Positions 24,776-34,722 of a stretch of DNA of 64,000 nucleotides are shown piece by piece. Every line of letters begins with the position of its first letter. Within the stretch, counting starts at the first letter, position 1. The DNA is from an uncultured Pontibacter sp. Lineage in GTDB: Bacteria; Bacteroidota; Bacteroidia; Cytophagales; Hymenobacteraceae. The DNA lies in the NCBI GenBank assembly GCA_947499125.1, contig CANMMP010000001.1, positions 806,001 through 870,000 of the forward strand. Direction: 5' to 3'. The notes beneath the pieces were generated by a model. It made no database searches, had not been told where the DNA came from, and worked only from the letters and a program-made list of their open reading frames with translations. A program made the translations under genes and the position numbers.

Positions 24776-26971
24776 ATGAAAAACATGATAACAAGAACAG
24801 GTGCTGCTACCGGTCTTGCGGCTATACTTGCCCTGACGAGCTGCACCTCTACTACAACTACCCAGTCGCAGCAAACTACCGCTACAACTGATCAGGCACC
24901 GGCCATTACCAACCCGCTTCTGAAAGAGTGGACAGGCCCATATAGTGGCGTACCTGCTTTCGATAAAATGAACCTGGCCGACCTGAAGCCGGCGATGGAA
25001 CAAGGAATGGCCATGAACCTGGCTGAGATAGACGCTATTGCGAATAACCCGCAGCCTGCTACTTTCGAAAACACCATCGAGGCTATGGAAAGAGCCGGTG
25101 AGGAACTGGGCCGTGTGTTCACGTACTATGGCATCTGGAGCAGCAACGTTTCTTCGCCGGAGTTCCGCGAGATTCAGGCAGAAATGGCTCCTAAGATATC
25201 TGAGTTCAGCTCTAAGATATCGCAGAACGAAAAGCTTTTCCAGCGCATTAAAACCGTTTACGAAAACTCTAAAAAGAACCCGCTGCCAGACGATCAGCAA
25301 CGCGTGGTGCAACTGGTATATGAGAACTTTGCCATGGAAGGTGCAGACCTGAGCCCGGAAGCAAAGAAGCGTTACGCTGAAATAAACAAAGAGCTTTCGT
25401 CGCTTTATACTTCGTTCTCGAACAACGTGCTGGCCGACGAAGAAAAGTATGTGGTATACCTGACCAAAGACCAGTTAGGCGGCTTATCGGAGTCGTTCAT
25501 TAAGTCGGCGGCCAAGGCTGCTGCAGACCGCGGACAGGAAGGCAAGTATGCTATAACCAACACCCGTTCCAGCATGGACCAGTTCCTGACTTACTCTGAT
25601 GAGCGTGAACTGCGTGAGAAAGTATGGCGCAATTACTACTCGCGTGCCGACAACGCCGACGAGAACGACAACAATAAGAACATAGCCAAGATACTGGAAC
25701 TGCGCCGCGAGCGCGTGCAGTTAATGGGCTACGATAACTTTGCCGAGTGGCGCCTGCAGAACCGTATGGCTAAAAACCCGGAAGCTGCCATGGACCTGAT
25801 GATGGCTGTATGGCCTGCTGCCCTGGCACGCGTAAAAGAAGAAGTAGCCGACATGCAGGCTGTAGCGAACAAAACCAGTAAGAAGAAGATAACCATCGAG
25901 CCATGGGATTACCGCTACTACGCTGAGAAAGTACGCCAGGAAAAGTATGACCTGAACTCTGACGAGGTAAAGCAATACCTGGAGCTGGGCAACCTGACAC
26001 AGGCGATCTTCTACACAGCAGGCGAGCTATTCAACTTTAAGTTTACCCCGGTTGCCGAAGGTACTGTACCTGTTTTCCATGAGGATGTGAAAGTATGGGA
26101 AGTAACCGATAAAACATCCGGTGAACATATTGGCTTATGGTACCTTGATCCATTTGCACGCCAGGGCAAGCGCTCTGGTGCATGGGCTACAACTTACCGT
26201 GCCCACACTACATTCGATGGCAAGAAAAACGTACTATCGTCTAACAACTCTAACTTCGTGAAGCCTGCTCCGGGCGAGCCGGTACTGGTGTCGTGGGATG
26301 ATGCGGAGACGTTCTTCCATGAGTTTGGCCATGCGCTGCACTTCCTGGCATCTAACGTAAAATACCCAACTCTGAATAGCGGCGTACGCGATTATACCGA
26401 GTTCCAGTCGCAGTTGCTGGAGCGTTGGTTATCTACTGACCAGGTGATAAACAAGTACCTGAAGCACTATAAAACAGGTGAGCCTATGCCGAAAGAACTC
26501 GTAGCTAAAATAAAGAAAGCAGCTACCTTTAACCAGGGCTTTGCTACTACCGAGTTCCTTGCTTCTGCTTTAATGGATATGCACTTCCACCTGGCTGACC
26601 CAGTTGGCCTGGACCCGGATAAATTTGAAAAAGAGACGTTGGATAAACTGAATATGCCAAAAGAGATCGTGATGCGTCACCGTTCTCCGCACTTCGGGCA
26701 CGTATTCTCGGGCGAGGGCTATGCTACCGGTTACTACGGTTACCTGTGGGCTGATGTACTTACCTCGGATGCAGCTGAAGCTTTTGCATCTGCACCTGGC
26801 GGTTTCTACGATAAGGAAGTGGCTGCCAAATTGGTGAAGTACCTGTTTGCTCCACGCAACTCCATGGACCCGGCTGATGCTTACCGTTTGTTCCGTGGCC
26901 GTGATGCCCAAATAGATGCGCTGATGCGTGACCGTGGTTTTCCGGTACCAAAAGAAGGCACTAAGAAGTAA
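24776..26971 (+). CDS. dcp: M3 family peptidyl-dipeptidase, lipoprotein form
   Basis: ATG at 24776 was chosen because it gives a lipoprotein signal peptide (LAAILALTSC lipobox); a frame from 24680 adds an unlikely leader. The 731-residue mature-family protein is a zinc oligopeptidase: HEFGH at 515-519 with the downstream glutamate in the LERW segment, PGEPVLVSWDDAETFF before it, and SPHFGHVFSGEGYATGYYGY near the end, the M3 substrate-binding signature. Dcp removes dipeptides from peptide C-termini. Lipid anchoring suggests a periplasmic or outer-membrane-facing role in peptide use. Confidence 0.92.
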   Translation: MKNMITRTGAATGLAAILALTSCTSTTTTQSQQTTATTDQAPAITNPLLKEWTGPYSGVPAFDKMNLADLKPAMEQGMAMNLAEIDAIANNPQPATFENTIEAMERAGEELGRVFTYYGIWSSNVSSPEFREIQAEMAPKISEFSSKISQNEKLFQRIKTVYENSKKNPLPDDQQRVVQLVYENFAMEGADLSPEAKKRYAEINKELSSLYTSFSNNVLADEEKYVVYLTKDQLGGLSESFIKSAAKAAADRGQEGKYAITNTRSSMDQFLTYSDERELREKVWRNYYSRADNADENDNNKNIAKILELRRERVQLMGYDNFAEWRLQNRMAKNPEAAMDLMMAVWPAALARVKEEVADMQAVANKTSKKKITIEPWDYRYYAEKVRQEKYDLNSDEVKQYLELGNLTQAIFYTAGELFNFKFTPVAEGTVPVFHEDVKVWEVTDKTSGEHIGLWYLDPFARQGKRSGAWATTYRAHTTFDGKKNVLSSNNSNFVKPAPGEPVLVSWDDAETFFHEFGHALHFLASNVKYPTLNSGVRDYTEFQSQLLERWLSTDQVINKYLKHYKTGEPMPKELVAKIKKAATFNQGFATTEFLASALMDMHFHLADPVGLDPDKFEKETLDKLNMPKEIVMRHRSPHFGHVFSGEGYATGYYGYLWADVLTSDAAEAFASAPGGFYDKEVAAKLVKYLFAPRNSMDPADAYRLFRGRDAQIDALMRDRGFPVPKEGTKK

Positions 26972-27021
26972 ACTATAGTTTAAAGTGCAGGCTTATACCT
27001 GAGTCGCATTTTATACTTACA

Positions 27022-27056
27022 AAAAGCCCTGCAAACATTGTGTTTGCAGGGCTTTT
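27022..27056. terminator. bidirectional terminator
   Basis: A perfect 16-base stem AAAAGCCCTGCAAACA/TGTTTGCAGGGCTTTT, loop TTG, between the convergent peptidase and channel genes. Confidence 0.9.
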
Positions 27057-27081
27057 ATAGTTTATACTTTCAATAATAAGA

Positions 27082-28848
27082 TTAGAAGAACCTGTTTACC
27101 CTGGTCAGTTCTTTACGGTATTGGGTTAGCAGGCGGCTCTTCGAGATAAACCCTTTAAACTTACCTTTCCGCACCACAGGCAACGACCATATTTTATTTG
27201 AGTCGAACAGATCGAGTGCAGTGGACGCAGATTCATCTATTTCTATCACAGCTTCGGGCGGATGCATCAGGTCGCGGGCAAGGGTAACATCGTAGTTGGA
27301 AATATCGCCGAGGCGTTGCCTGAAATCGCTTAAGCGGATGATACCTTTCAGCATTCCCTCGTCATCAAGTACCTGCAACAACTCCCTGTTCGATTTAGAA
27401 AAATTCTCTACCACATCCCGGAAAGTAGACGTTTCGTAAACCGGGCTTTTATCTTTTTCAACAAGTTGCTTAATACTTAACTGGTTTAGCAGGATACGGT
27501 CTACACGAAGGGCTTTGCTCTGGCCCTGGGGTTTAACCACGCTACGGCGCAGGTTTTCGAGGTAATATTTAAGGAAATAAGATACGGCACATACCAGCAT
27601 CAACGGCACAAATAACTGGTAGCTTTGGGTTATTTCGGCTACAAGGAATATGGCGGTTACCGGGGCATTCATGATGCAGGCAAACACGCTGGCCATACCT
27701 AAAAATATGTAAGTAGACTGGCTGATCTGGTAAAACGGGAAGATCAATACCACTACTTTGTAAAACAGGAACCCCATCAAACCACCCGTTATCAGGGATG
27801 GAGCAAAATAACCACCTTCGCCGCCAGAGTTAACGCAAATACCGGTGCTTATAGGTTTCACCATTGTAACCAGGAAAAAGAAGAACAGGTTGTACCACAC
27901 TGTGTTAGGTAAACCGGCCAGCGGAGAATTGGTAATAAGGGAGCGTTCCTCGTTATTAAGCAAGGCATTTATACTTACATAGCCTTCGCCGTACATAGGC
28001 GGAAACAGGAAAATAATACTGCCAAGTGCAAGCCCACCGGCAATAGCGCGCAGGTAAGCGTTTTTTATCCGGCTCAGGTAAGTAGCACAATAACTATAGG
28101 TGCGCAGCAGGTAATTCGACATCAGCCAACCCAGCACACCCAGCAAAATTACCAGCGGAATCTGTTCGTAAGCAAAATCGGTGAGGGGCACGCCGAAGCG
28201 CAGATGCTCGCCCATAATAAACTCGAACAGGATCTTTCCGGCAGCGGCGGCAACCAGCAAAGGGATAAGCAGGGTTGGCGTAAACTCCGGAAGTATAGTT
28301 TCGAGAGCGAAAATAAAACCACCCATAGGCGCATTATATACAGCAGCTATACCGGCAGCCACACCGCAACCTATAAGCAACGTACGCAGCCTGTAGCCCA
28401 GCCCCAGGAAACGCCCAACGTTTGACCCCACAGCCGCACCGCTCGAAATAATAGCTGCCTCCACACCCGAGCTACCGCCAAAGCCTATAGTTAAGCCAGT
28501 AGTTACAAACTTGGAATAAACGAGCCTTAGTTTTATGATAGACGAATGGTTCTCGATGGAATCGATAACGTGGCGGGCACCGCTGAAATAAGCTGTTTGC
28601 TGAAAAATATTGCGGTTAATGAACGTTACGATCAAAAAGCCTATCAGCGGGAGCAGAAAGTATAAAAGCTTAGGGGCAAAGTATACGGCGTACTGCTCTA
28701 TATAAAATATTATGGTTTTGATAAGTATAGCCGATAAGCCAACTATAAGCCCGACCACCACACTCAGCACAAAGGGCATAACGCGGTTGTTGCTTTGCCG
28801 CCTTCGCCATTTAAAGAATATAAGCTGGTATTTATTTAGTCTGCTCAT
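27082..28848 (-). CDS. ClC family chloride channel/transporter with CBS domains
   Basis: The 588-residue protein has about ten membrane segments. Selectivity-filter blocks are visible: GGSSGVEAAIISSGAAVGS with the gating-type Glu, NSGGEGGYFAPSLITGG (the GxFxP block), and the final NAPVTAIFLVAEITQSY. The C-terminal 150 residues carry a CBS pair (REL-LQVLDDEGMLKGI and IWSLPVVRKGKFKGF), a cytosolic regulatory module. It moves Cl- alone or in exchange for H+. It is a single minus-strand gene. Confidence 0.92.
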   Translation of the reverse strand: MSRLNKYQLIFFKWRRRQSNNRVMPFVLSVVVGLIVGLSAILIKTIIFYIEQYAVYFAPKLLYFLLPLIGFLIVTFINRNIFQQTAYFSGARHVIDSIENHSSIIKLRLVYSKFVTTGLTIGFGGSSGVEAAIISSGAAVGSNVGRFLGLGYRLRTLLIGCGVAAGIAAVYNAPMGGFIFALETILPEFTPTLLIPLLVAAAAGKILFEFIMGEHLRFGVPLTDFAYEQIPLVILLGVLGWLMSNYLLRTYSYCATYLSRIKNAYLRAIAGGLALGSIIFLFPPMYGEGYVSINALLNNEERSLITNSPLAGLPNTVWYNLFFFFLVTMVKPISTGICVNSGGEGGYFAPSLITGGLMGFLFYKVVVLIFPFYQISQSTYIFLGMASVFACIMNAPVTAIFLVAEITQSYQLFVPLMLVCAVSYFLKYYLENLRRSVVKPQGQSKALRVDRILLNQLSIKQLVEKDKSPVYETSTFRDVVENFSKSNRELLQVLDDEGMLKGIIRLSDFRQRLGDISNYDVTLARDLMHPPEAVIEIDESASTALDLFDSNKIWSLPVVRKGKFKGFISKSRLLTQYRKELTRVNRFF

Positions 28849-28961
28849 GTAGGCCTGCTATACGAATATAAGCTCCAAAGTAAGCAATTTTGTAAACGAA
28901 CCGAAAATACAGCTCACATCTACAAATAAGGTAAGTGAATTTATACTTTAAAAATGAATGA

Positions 28962-29399
28962 TCAGGCGTTTAGCCAGTCCAGGGCTGCCTGATAATCGGT
29001 AAAAACTTCATGTTGCGTAACGCCCAGTCGCTCATAGTTGACCTGTGCCCGCTTTGTAAAATCAGAAAGGCTTACTAAAGAACTCCCAAATTCCTCTGGC
29101 AGGTAAACTGCTACTTTTCGGATGCCAGCCCGGGCAGCAAGCTCTGGAAATTCATTGATTACCCATTCGCGCTCTTTTGCAGTAATTATAAATATCTCCT
29201 CATCGTTAATGAGCCAGTTGGTTATCCTGTTTTCAGCAGAGTATGCAAGAGCCCACAAGAAACCTTCCAGCCGCTGATCATAGTCTATCTGCTGTTCCCA
29301 TTTAATAGATAGCAGGTTCTCCCCGATCTGGCCAACCGTAACAAAGTCTTTTTTGAGCACAAGTTTATTTTCTACTCCGGGGCTGTGTCTAAAAGGCAT
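28962..29399 (-). CDS. unknown protein, STAS/SpoIIAA-like in layout
   Basis: The 145-residue protein has alternating strands and helices: a central WLINDEEIFIITAKEREWV block and a C-terminal VFTDYQAALDWL ending. That ending (F-x-D-x-x-x-A-x-x-W-L) is typical of SpoIIAA-like/STAS-fold proteins common in Cytophagales. No catalytic residue was identified. ATG at 29399. Role unknown. Confidence 0.65.
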   Translation of the reverse strand: MPFRHSPGVENKLVLKKDFVTVGQIGENLLSIKWEQQIDYDQRLEGFLWALAYSAENRITNWLINDEEIFIITAKEREWVINEFPELAARAGIRKVAVYLPEEFGSSLVSLSDFTKRAQVNYERLGVTQHEVFTDYQAALDWLNA

Positions 29400-29499
29400 A
29401 GTTCACATATAACAATGTTCACAACATTGGTACGCAAGTTGGCTAAAAACAATATAATAAAGTGCAATTTTTTTGAAATCTGCTGACAGGTTAGGAAAA

Positions 29500-29751
29500 T
29501 TACTGGTCCAGCATCTCAAGAACATCTATCTTAGGAATATAGGACTCCAGCACCCTGTTGCTTTCGAAACCGCGCACCAGCGAAATATACTCCGTTTCAG
29601 GGTTATACCATATCTCGGCATAAAAGTGATCGATGTTGTAAAGGGCAATGCGGTACCCTCGCCTACCCCGGTAAGCCAGGAAATTCCCGAGATCCCAGAT
29701 TATTTCTAGCCTGCCGGCTACCGAATATGTGTTAAATTGGCTAAGGGTCAT
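29500..29751 (-). CDS. unknown protein, 83 aa
   Basis: ATG at 29751 gives MTLSQFNTYSVAGRLEIIWD and an 83-residue protein. A frame from TTG at 29877 would be longer but its extra part looks non-coding. The middle (FLAYRGRRGYRIALYNID, YAEIWYNPE) recalls small beta-rich proteins found in many copies in Hymenobacter-like genomes. No named family could be assigned. Confidence 0.6.
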   Translation of the reverse strand: MTLSQFNTYSVAGRLEIIWDLGNFLAYRGRRGYRIALYNIDHFYAEIWYNPETEYISLVRGFESNRVLESYIPKIDVLEMLDQ

Positions 29752-29931
29752 GTGGAAGTATACGTAAGTCAGGAGTTTTATAGTGTTGTAACCCGCTGGT
29801 ATTTTAGAAGTTGACGCCAGATTTATACTATTAATTGCCACCGTCGGCCAAAAAACAAGCTTACTATCTTGCCTCAAAAAACTATACTTACACCCTAAAA
29901 CCGTTTACCTTTGCTTACCAAACTATAGTTT

Positions 29932-30384
29932 ATGGCACTTACCAAAATTTGCAGACACTTTAACGACCTAAGCAACACCCAACTCTACGACCTGCTTCGC
30001 CTGCGCAGCGATGTATTTGTAGTAGAGCAGAACTGCGTTTTCCTGGACCCCGACAACCTGGACCAGCAATGCCACCATGTTCTTTTTTATGATGATACCG
30101 AAATTGTAGCCTGTTCGCGGCTGGTACCTCCGGGGGGCAGCTATCCCGAAATGTCGATCGGGCGTATTGTAACAAGTATGGCTGTGCGCGGCACCGGCAT
30201 GGGCAAGCAACTGGTAGAGTTTTCGATAGAAGAATGCCGCAGGCTGTTCGGCGATGGCCCGATCAAGATAGGGGCGCAATTATACGCTAAAAAGTTTTAT
30301 GAGAGTTTCGGGTTTGTGCAGAGCAGCGATGTGTACGACGAAGACGGCATAGACCACATAAAAATGATACTGGCCGGTGCTTAA
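29932..30384 (+). CDS. elaA: ElaA-like GNAT acetyltransferase
   Basis: This 150-residue GNAT protein has the ElaA signature opening LYDLLRLRSDVFVVEQNC, PEMSIGRIVTSMAVRGTGMG (acetyl-CoA loop), and AKKFYESFGFV with EDGIDHIKM at the end. Substrate of ElaA proteins is not known. The AACTATAGTT palindrome ends one base before the ATG. A second GNAT-fold gene follows 45 bases later. Confidence 0.88.
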   Translation: MALTKICRHFNDLSNTQLYDLLRLRSDVFVVEQNCVFLDPDNLDQQCHHVLFYDDTEIVACSRLVPPGGSYPEMSIGRIVTSMAVRGTGMGKQLVEFSIEECRRLFGDGPIKIGAQLYAKKFYESFGFVQSSDVYDEDGIDHIKMILAGA

Positions 30385-30429
30385 ACTTTTGTATTGCCGG
30401 GCTGTTTCTGCAAGTATAAAACGACAGGT

Positions 30430-30717
30430 ATGGACATAGAAATAATACACGAAGAGAAGTATCAGCAGTTTACCATAACGCTGCAGGACGATGAGGAAGC
30501 CGAACTGGCTTACGCCCGGCCATCCGAAGAAGAAATAGACTTTACCCATACCTTTGTACCGGAATCGGCGCGCGGACAGGGCCTGGCTCAGAAGCTGATA
30601 GAAGAAGGACTATGTTTTGCCCGCGACAACAATTTTATGGTAATTGCCTCCTGCCCGGCTGTAGCAAAGTATATCAAAAATAACCCGCAGCACCAGGACC
30701 TGCTTAAAAAAGAATAG
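30430..30717 (+). CDS. YjdJ-like small GNAT-fold protein
   Basis: ATG at 30430 (after ACAGGT) was chosen; an upstream ATG at 30394 would overlap poor coding sequence. The 95-residue protein has the minimal GNAT core: AELAYARPSEEEIDFTHTFV, PESARGQGLAQKLIEEGL (acetyl-CoA loop), and CPAVAKYI. This matches the YjdJ/GNAT-2 group, which acts on unknown small molecules or proteins. It follows the ElaA-like gene and may share its transcript. Confidence 0.85.
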   Translation: MDIEIIHEEKYQQFTITLQDDEEAELAYARPSEEEIDFTHTFVPESARGQGLAQKLIEEGLCFARDNNFMVIASCPAVAKYIKNNPQHQDLLKKE

Positions 30718-30753
30718 TATATTACATCTGTCTGGCTAACACAACCCTTACAG

Positions 30754-31473
30754 ATGAAAGCAAAGCTACTGCCCTGCCTTATACTGCTGCTGTTTATACT
30801 TGGCAGCTGCCACACCAAAACTGATGATTATATCAGCAAATATTGCCCTGGCTCGTGTACTGTAATTAAAGGCAAGCTTACCACCGACGACCGAAGCAAG
30901 CCCCTTGCCGGTGTGATGCTGGAGGCCAAATGGGTTGAAAGAGACATGTTGGGATTCAGTAGCACTACCCGCCGCAAAGCCACTGCCCGCACCGATGCAA
31001 ATGGCAATTATGAGCTCCGCTTCCTCCTCCGCGACGATGAGCTCCCACAAGAGTATAATTATGGGAATATTATAGTAGAAGCCCACCTCGACACAAAAGA
31101 CTATCTGATCTGCTCCGGCACAAACGAACTGTTTTACTCCAACGATCTCGTCCGCGACACTACAATAGAAGTAAACTATAACCTGCCCAAAAAAGCTACC
31201 ATTAACCTGCAGGCTACCAACCTGGAAACCATGCAACCAACCGACAACCTATACACAGGTATAAATTCTGATGCCGGGGATGCTACGAAAGAGAATGATT
31301 GTGTAGGAGGCATTATCTGGTCAAAATATCAGAGTTATTACAGCTTAGATGTGGCAGCCAACCAGGACCTGACCATACGGGTGGTGAAGAACAAAGCCGG
31401 TATCGAAACTGTAACCGAGGAAATTGTGCGGCTGAAGCCAGGTGAAAAACTGCATTACCAGATAACTTTTTAA
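30754..31473 (+). CDS. lipoprotein with carboxypeptidase-regulatory-like domain
   Basis: The 239-residue protein has a lipobox (LLLFILGSC) for lipid attachment. Residues 35-130 form a beta-sandwich of the regulatory-like type (VIKGKLTTDDRSKPLAGV ... TDANGNYELRF). The rest is a second beta-rich region with no known motif. It precedes a predicted outer-membrane barrel gene by 11 bases, so the two may form a surface pair. Confidence 0.75.
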   Translation: MKAKLLPCLILLLFILGSCHTKTDDYISKYCPGSCTVIKGKLTTDDRSKPLAGVMLEAKWVERDMLGFSSTTRRKATARTDANGNYELRFLLRDDELPQEYNYGNIIVEAHLDTKDYLICSGTNELFYSNDLVRDTTIEVNYNLPKKATINLQATNLETMQPTDNLYTGINSDAGDATKENDCVGGIIWSKYQSYYSLDVAANQDLTIRVVKNKAGIETVTEEIVRLKPGEKLHYQITF

Positions 31474-31484
31474 CAGGGCAACTC

Positions 31485-32150
31485 ATGAAAAAAGCGATAC
31501 TTCTGCTCATCTCCTGCTTCCTGGTAATCGAAGCCTACGCACAGGACTCTACTTCCTACAGATCAAGTATAAAAGTTATGTATGGCTCTGCTGCCCCGAC
31601 CGGGGAGTTTGGAGAGAACAGATTTGAAAATGATTACCCGCCATTTGCAGCATTTGGTAGTATGCTAAGCCTGAGCTACAGCTATAGTATAAAACCAAAG
31701 TTACAGGTAGGTGGTACTGTGGCACTTCGCCGTAATGGTTTCGAAGAAACAGAGTTTGCCAACCCAAACGACAGGATAGTAGGAACGATAGAAAGCGAAG
31801 CCTGGCAGTCGGTGTTTACGATGGCGGATGTACAGTATAAATGGTATGCGCGGGATGGCTTCTTTTATGTGAAAGGTGGTGCAGGCTTATCGTTTAACCG
31901 AAGTTTGAGCTACAAAGTACAAACGCTTTTCGGCCCTATAAACCGACCAACTGACAACAGCACAGCGCTGGCCTATGGTATAAATACAGGTATGCAGTTC
32001 GACATTAAACGCGTAGGGTTAGGTTTTGATGGAGGCTGGCTGGCTACAAGCCCAACTTTTAGCATAACTGATGCCCACGGTAAAACAACAAAGTATAAGC
32101 AACCAATGGCTACCATTAACTTAAGTTTTTACCTGGCTTATAGTTTATAA
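31485..32150 (+). CDS. outer-membrane beta-barrel protein
   Basis: The 221-residue protein starts with a signal peptide ending EAYAQ. The body alternates polar and aromatic residues in strands (MLSLSYSYSIKPKLQVGGTV, FYVKGGAGLSFNRSLSY, MATINLSFYLAYSL) and ends in an aromatic/hydrophobic strand, as expected of an OmpA/OmpW-size barrel. It follows a lipoprotein gene with an 11-base gap. Ligand unknown. Confidence 0.75.
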   Translation: MKKAILLLISCFLVIEAYAQDSTSYRSSIKVMYGSAAPTGEFGENRFENDYPPFAAFGSMLSLSYSYSIKPKLQVGGTVALRRNGFEETEFANPNDRIVGTIESEAWQSVFTMADVQYKWYARDGFFYVKGGAGLSFNRSLSYKVQTLFGPINRPTDNSTALAYGINTGMQFDIKRVGLGFDGGWLATSPTFSITDAHGKTTKYKQPMATINLSFYLAYSL

Positions 32151-32151
32151 A

Positions 32152-33060
32152 TCAGCTTTTAGTTTTAGTCCGTTCTACTTTATGGCCGCCAAACTCGTTG
32201 CGTAACGCCGCTACTACTTTCCCCGAGAACGTATCAGCCTCATAAGACCGGTACCGCATGAGCAACGACATGGCTATAACCGGGGTGGCTACCTGCATAT
32301 CCAGGGCAGTTTCCAGTGTCCATTTGCCTTCGCCGGAAGAGTGCATAATGCCTTTTATAGCTGACAGGTCCGGGTCTTTACTGAAAGCATTCTCTACGAG
32401 TTCCATCAGCCAGCTACGCACCACCGAGCCATGGTTCCAGACGCGCGCCACCTCTTTGTGGTCCAGGTCGAAATCGCTTTTATGCAGCACTTCAAAACCT
32501 TCGGCAATGGCCTGCATCATGCCGTATTCTACGCCATTATGTACCATTTTCACAAAGTGCCCGCTGCCTGCTTTGCCCGTATATAAATAGCCTTTTTCTA
32601 CGGACACATCTTTAAAAATCTCTTCCACATAAGCGAACGCTTCCGGGTCGCCACCTACCATGGTGCAGGCTCCGTTTCGTGCGCCGCTCAATCCGCCGCT
32701 GGTACCACAGTCAAGTAAATGTATCTGTTGTTCCTTCAGCTTTTCTGCCCGGTCCACGGATTGCTTATAGTTCGAATTTCCGCCGTCAATTAAAATATCG
32801 TTGGGTTGCAGATGTGGCAGCAGTTCCGAAATTACAGCATCCACGGCGTCGCCGGCCGGCACCATTATCCATATCGCCTTGCGGCCAGATAGTTTCTGAG
32901 CTACTTCGGGTATAGTATAAGCTGGCGTTATACCTTCGGAGGCAGCCTTACCTGTTACTTCAGGGTCAATATCGAAAGCTACTACTTCGTGCTGGTGGTC
33001 GCGGAGGTTAAGAGCCAGGTTGTAACCCATTTTCCCTAACCCGATCAGTCCTATCTGCAT
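32152..33060 (-). CDS. gnd: 6-phosphogluconate dehydrogenase, short (GntZ/YqeC) type
   Basis: The 302-residue enzyme oxidatively decarboxylates 6-phosphogluconate to ribulose 5-phosphate. It has the Rossmann GLIGLGKMGYNLALN, WIMVPAGDAVD, and GTSGGLSGARNG; the catalytic GSGHFVKMVHNGVEYGMMQ block holds the Lys and His. The short length and these motifs mark the decarboxylating homodimer/tetramer type found with gluconate genes. A gluconokinase gene lies 40 bases upstream on the same strand. Confidence 0.93.
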   Translation of the reverse strand: MQIGLIGLGKMGYNLALNLRDHQHEVVAFDIDPEVTGKAASEGITPAYTIPEVAQKLSGRKAIWIMVPAGDAVDAVISELLPHLQPNDILIDGGNSNYKQSVDRAEKLKEQQIHLLDCGTSGGLSGARNGACTMVGGDPEAFAYVEEIFKDVSVEKGYLYTGKAGSGHFVKMVHNGVEYGMMQAIAEGFEVLHKSDFDLDHKEVARVWNHGSVVRSWLMELVENAFSKDPDLSAIKGIMHSSGEGKWTLETALDMQVATPVIAMSLLMRYRSYEADTFSGKVVAALRNEFGGHKVERTKTKS

Positions 33061-33100
33061 GGCGTTATAGTTTATAGTTTAGTTTATGTACTGCTATCGT

Positions 33101-34636
33101 CTATCTTGGTTCCGAGCGCAGCTGGCTCAGTTCTCCGAAAGTGTTTTTAAGTGCCGGGTATAGTTGCGCAAATACCTTGTAATGCTTTTGATAAATGGCG
33201 TGGTTCTCAGGGTTGGGCTTATAGGTTCGTGTTATACTTATTCGTCGGGCACCTTCTTCCAGGTTATGAATTTTACCCAAACTATACCAACCCATAATAG
33301 CCGCACCCATAGCCGAACTCTCGCAGGTCTCCGTCAGGTGTATCTCTTTGTTCAGCACATCAGCCAGCAACTGTACCCAAAACCCCGACCTGGCAAAGCC
33401 ACCATTCGCAAATACATTCTTTAACTGGCCGGTAGCCTGTTCCAGCGCATCCACCACCCCGAAAATATTATAGGTTATACCTTCCAGCACAGCTCTTGCT
33501 AAATGTGCGCGCGTATGGTTCAGATGCAAACCTATAAAAGCGCCTTTGGCATCGGCATCCCACACAGGTGCCCTCTCCCCTAACAGGTAAGGTATAAACA
33601 GCAATCCGTCAGCCCCCGGCGGTACCGAAGCAGCTTCCTGGCTAAGCAACTCATACATCGCCTGACTGCTCCGCAAGGTTTCTTTTTCAGAAGTATAAAA
33701 GGTATCCAGGAACCACTGCAAGATAATTCCGCCATTATTTACCGCGCCTCCCAGCACATATTGTCCCGAACTAAGTACATAACTGAATACCCGCTCCTGT
33801 GGGTCGGTAGCCGGTTTGTCAGACATGATACGAACAGCGCCGCTGGTGCCAATGGTTATCACCATATTTCCGGGGGAGAGCGCGTTTGCACCCAGGTTGG
33901 CTAAACATCCATCGTTGGCGCCAACTATAAAAGGGGTTTTATCTGGCAGTTGCAGTTGTTGGCTGTAGCTTGGTTTCAGGTTAAAATTGCTGTAGCTGCC
34001 CGTTACCGGCTTCGATAATTGTTCTTCTGAGATACCCGCCACGGTAAGCGAATCGGAGTGCCAGCTCAGGTCAAATATATTTAACAAGCCGGTTGCCGAA
34101 GCTACCGAATGATCTACAACAAACTCCCCGAAAAGCTTATACCATACGTACTCTTTTATACCTATAATTTTACCTGCTTTTTGCATCAGTTCCGGCTCGT
34201 TCTCGCGCAGCCACATCAGCTTCGGCAACGGCGACATCGGGTGAATAGGCGTGCCGGTATTCAGGTAAATACTATGCCCGATCACGCTGTTCTTCAGTCG
34301 CTCAGCCTGAGCCTTGCTTCTCACATCGGCCCAAATAATACAGTTGGTCAGTAATTTTCCAGCATCGTCCAGCACAATTAAACTATGCATGGCACTGCTG
34401 AAACTTACACCTGCCACCTGGTAAGCTGCCTCCTCGGCTTTGTTGCGCACATGTATTATAGTTTGCAACACCGCTTCCAGTATGTCATCGGGATTTTGTT
34501 CTACATAACCGGGCTGCCGGCTGAACATCGGGTAAGTTATGGCATGCTCAAAAAGCAGGTTGCTATCCAGGTCGAATGCCACTGCCTTTGTGCTGGTAGT
34601 ACCAATATCCACTCCGATCATTACTTCCTGCTGCAT
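33101..34636 (-). CDS. gntK: gluconokinase, FGGY family
   Basis: The 511-residue sugar kinase phosphorylates gluconate with ATP. FGGY-type blocks: IGVDIGTTSTKAVAFD (ATP-binding N-domain), HPMSPLPKLMWLRE, NDGCLANLGANAL, TIGTSGAVR, and GGFARSGFWVQLLADV in the C-domain. The gene lies directly before gnd, so the pair sends gluconate into the pentose-phosphate pathway. No gluconate permease or GntR regulator is adjacent. Motifs fit gluconokinase better than xylulokinase, chiefly from the gnd neighbour. Confidence 0.9.
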   Translation of the reverse strand: MQQEVMIGVDIGTTSTKAVAFDLDSNLLFEHAITYPMFSRQPGYVEQNPDDILEAVLQTIIHVRNKAEEAAYQVAGVSFSSAMHSLIVLDDAGKLLTNCIIWADVRSKAQAERLKNSVIGHSIYLNTGTPIHPMSPLPKLMWLRENEPELMQKAGKIIGIKEYVWYKLFGEFVVDHSVASATGLLNIFDLSWHSDSLTVAGISEEQLSKPVTGSYSNFNLKPSYSQQLQLPDKTPFIVGANDGCLANLGANALSPGNMVITIGTSGAVRIMSDKPATDPQERVFSYVLSSGQYVLGGAVNNGGIILQWFLDTFYTSEKETLRSSQAMYELLSQEAASVPPGADGLLFIPYLLGERAPVWDADAKGAFIGLHLNHTRAHLARAVLEGITYNIFGVVDALEQATGQLKNVFANGGFARSGFWVQLLADVLNKEIHLTETCESSAMGAAIMGWYSLGKIHNLEEGARRISITRTYKPNPENHAIYQKHYKVFAQLYPALKNTFGELSQLRSEPR

Positions 34637-34722
34637 GTAGGCTTTGTACGTTTATAGTTGCTATAGTTATACTTTTAAGATGTTCAGCAAAAAAATCAGC
34701 CAATTTGCTTTACTTTTTATTT

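Noticed and set aside
24755-25312. 185-codon open frame antisense to the M3 peptidase
   Set aside because: The opposite strand is a clear, complete enzyme gene; this frame is Leu/Arg/His-rich shadow sequence.
30766-31236. 156-codon antisense frame over the lipoprotein gene
   Set aside because: No start context or family; the plus-strand gene has a lipobox and fits its operon.
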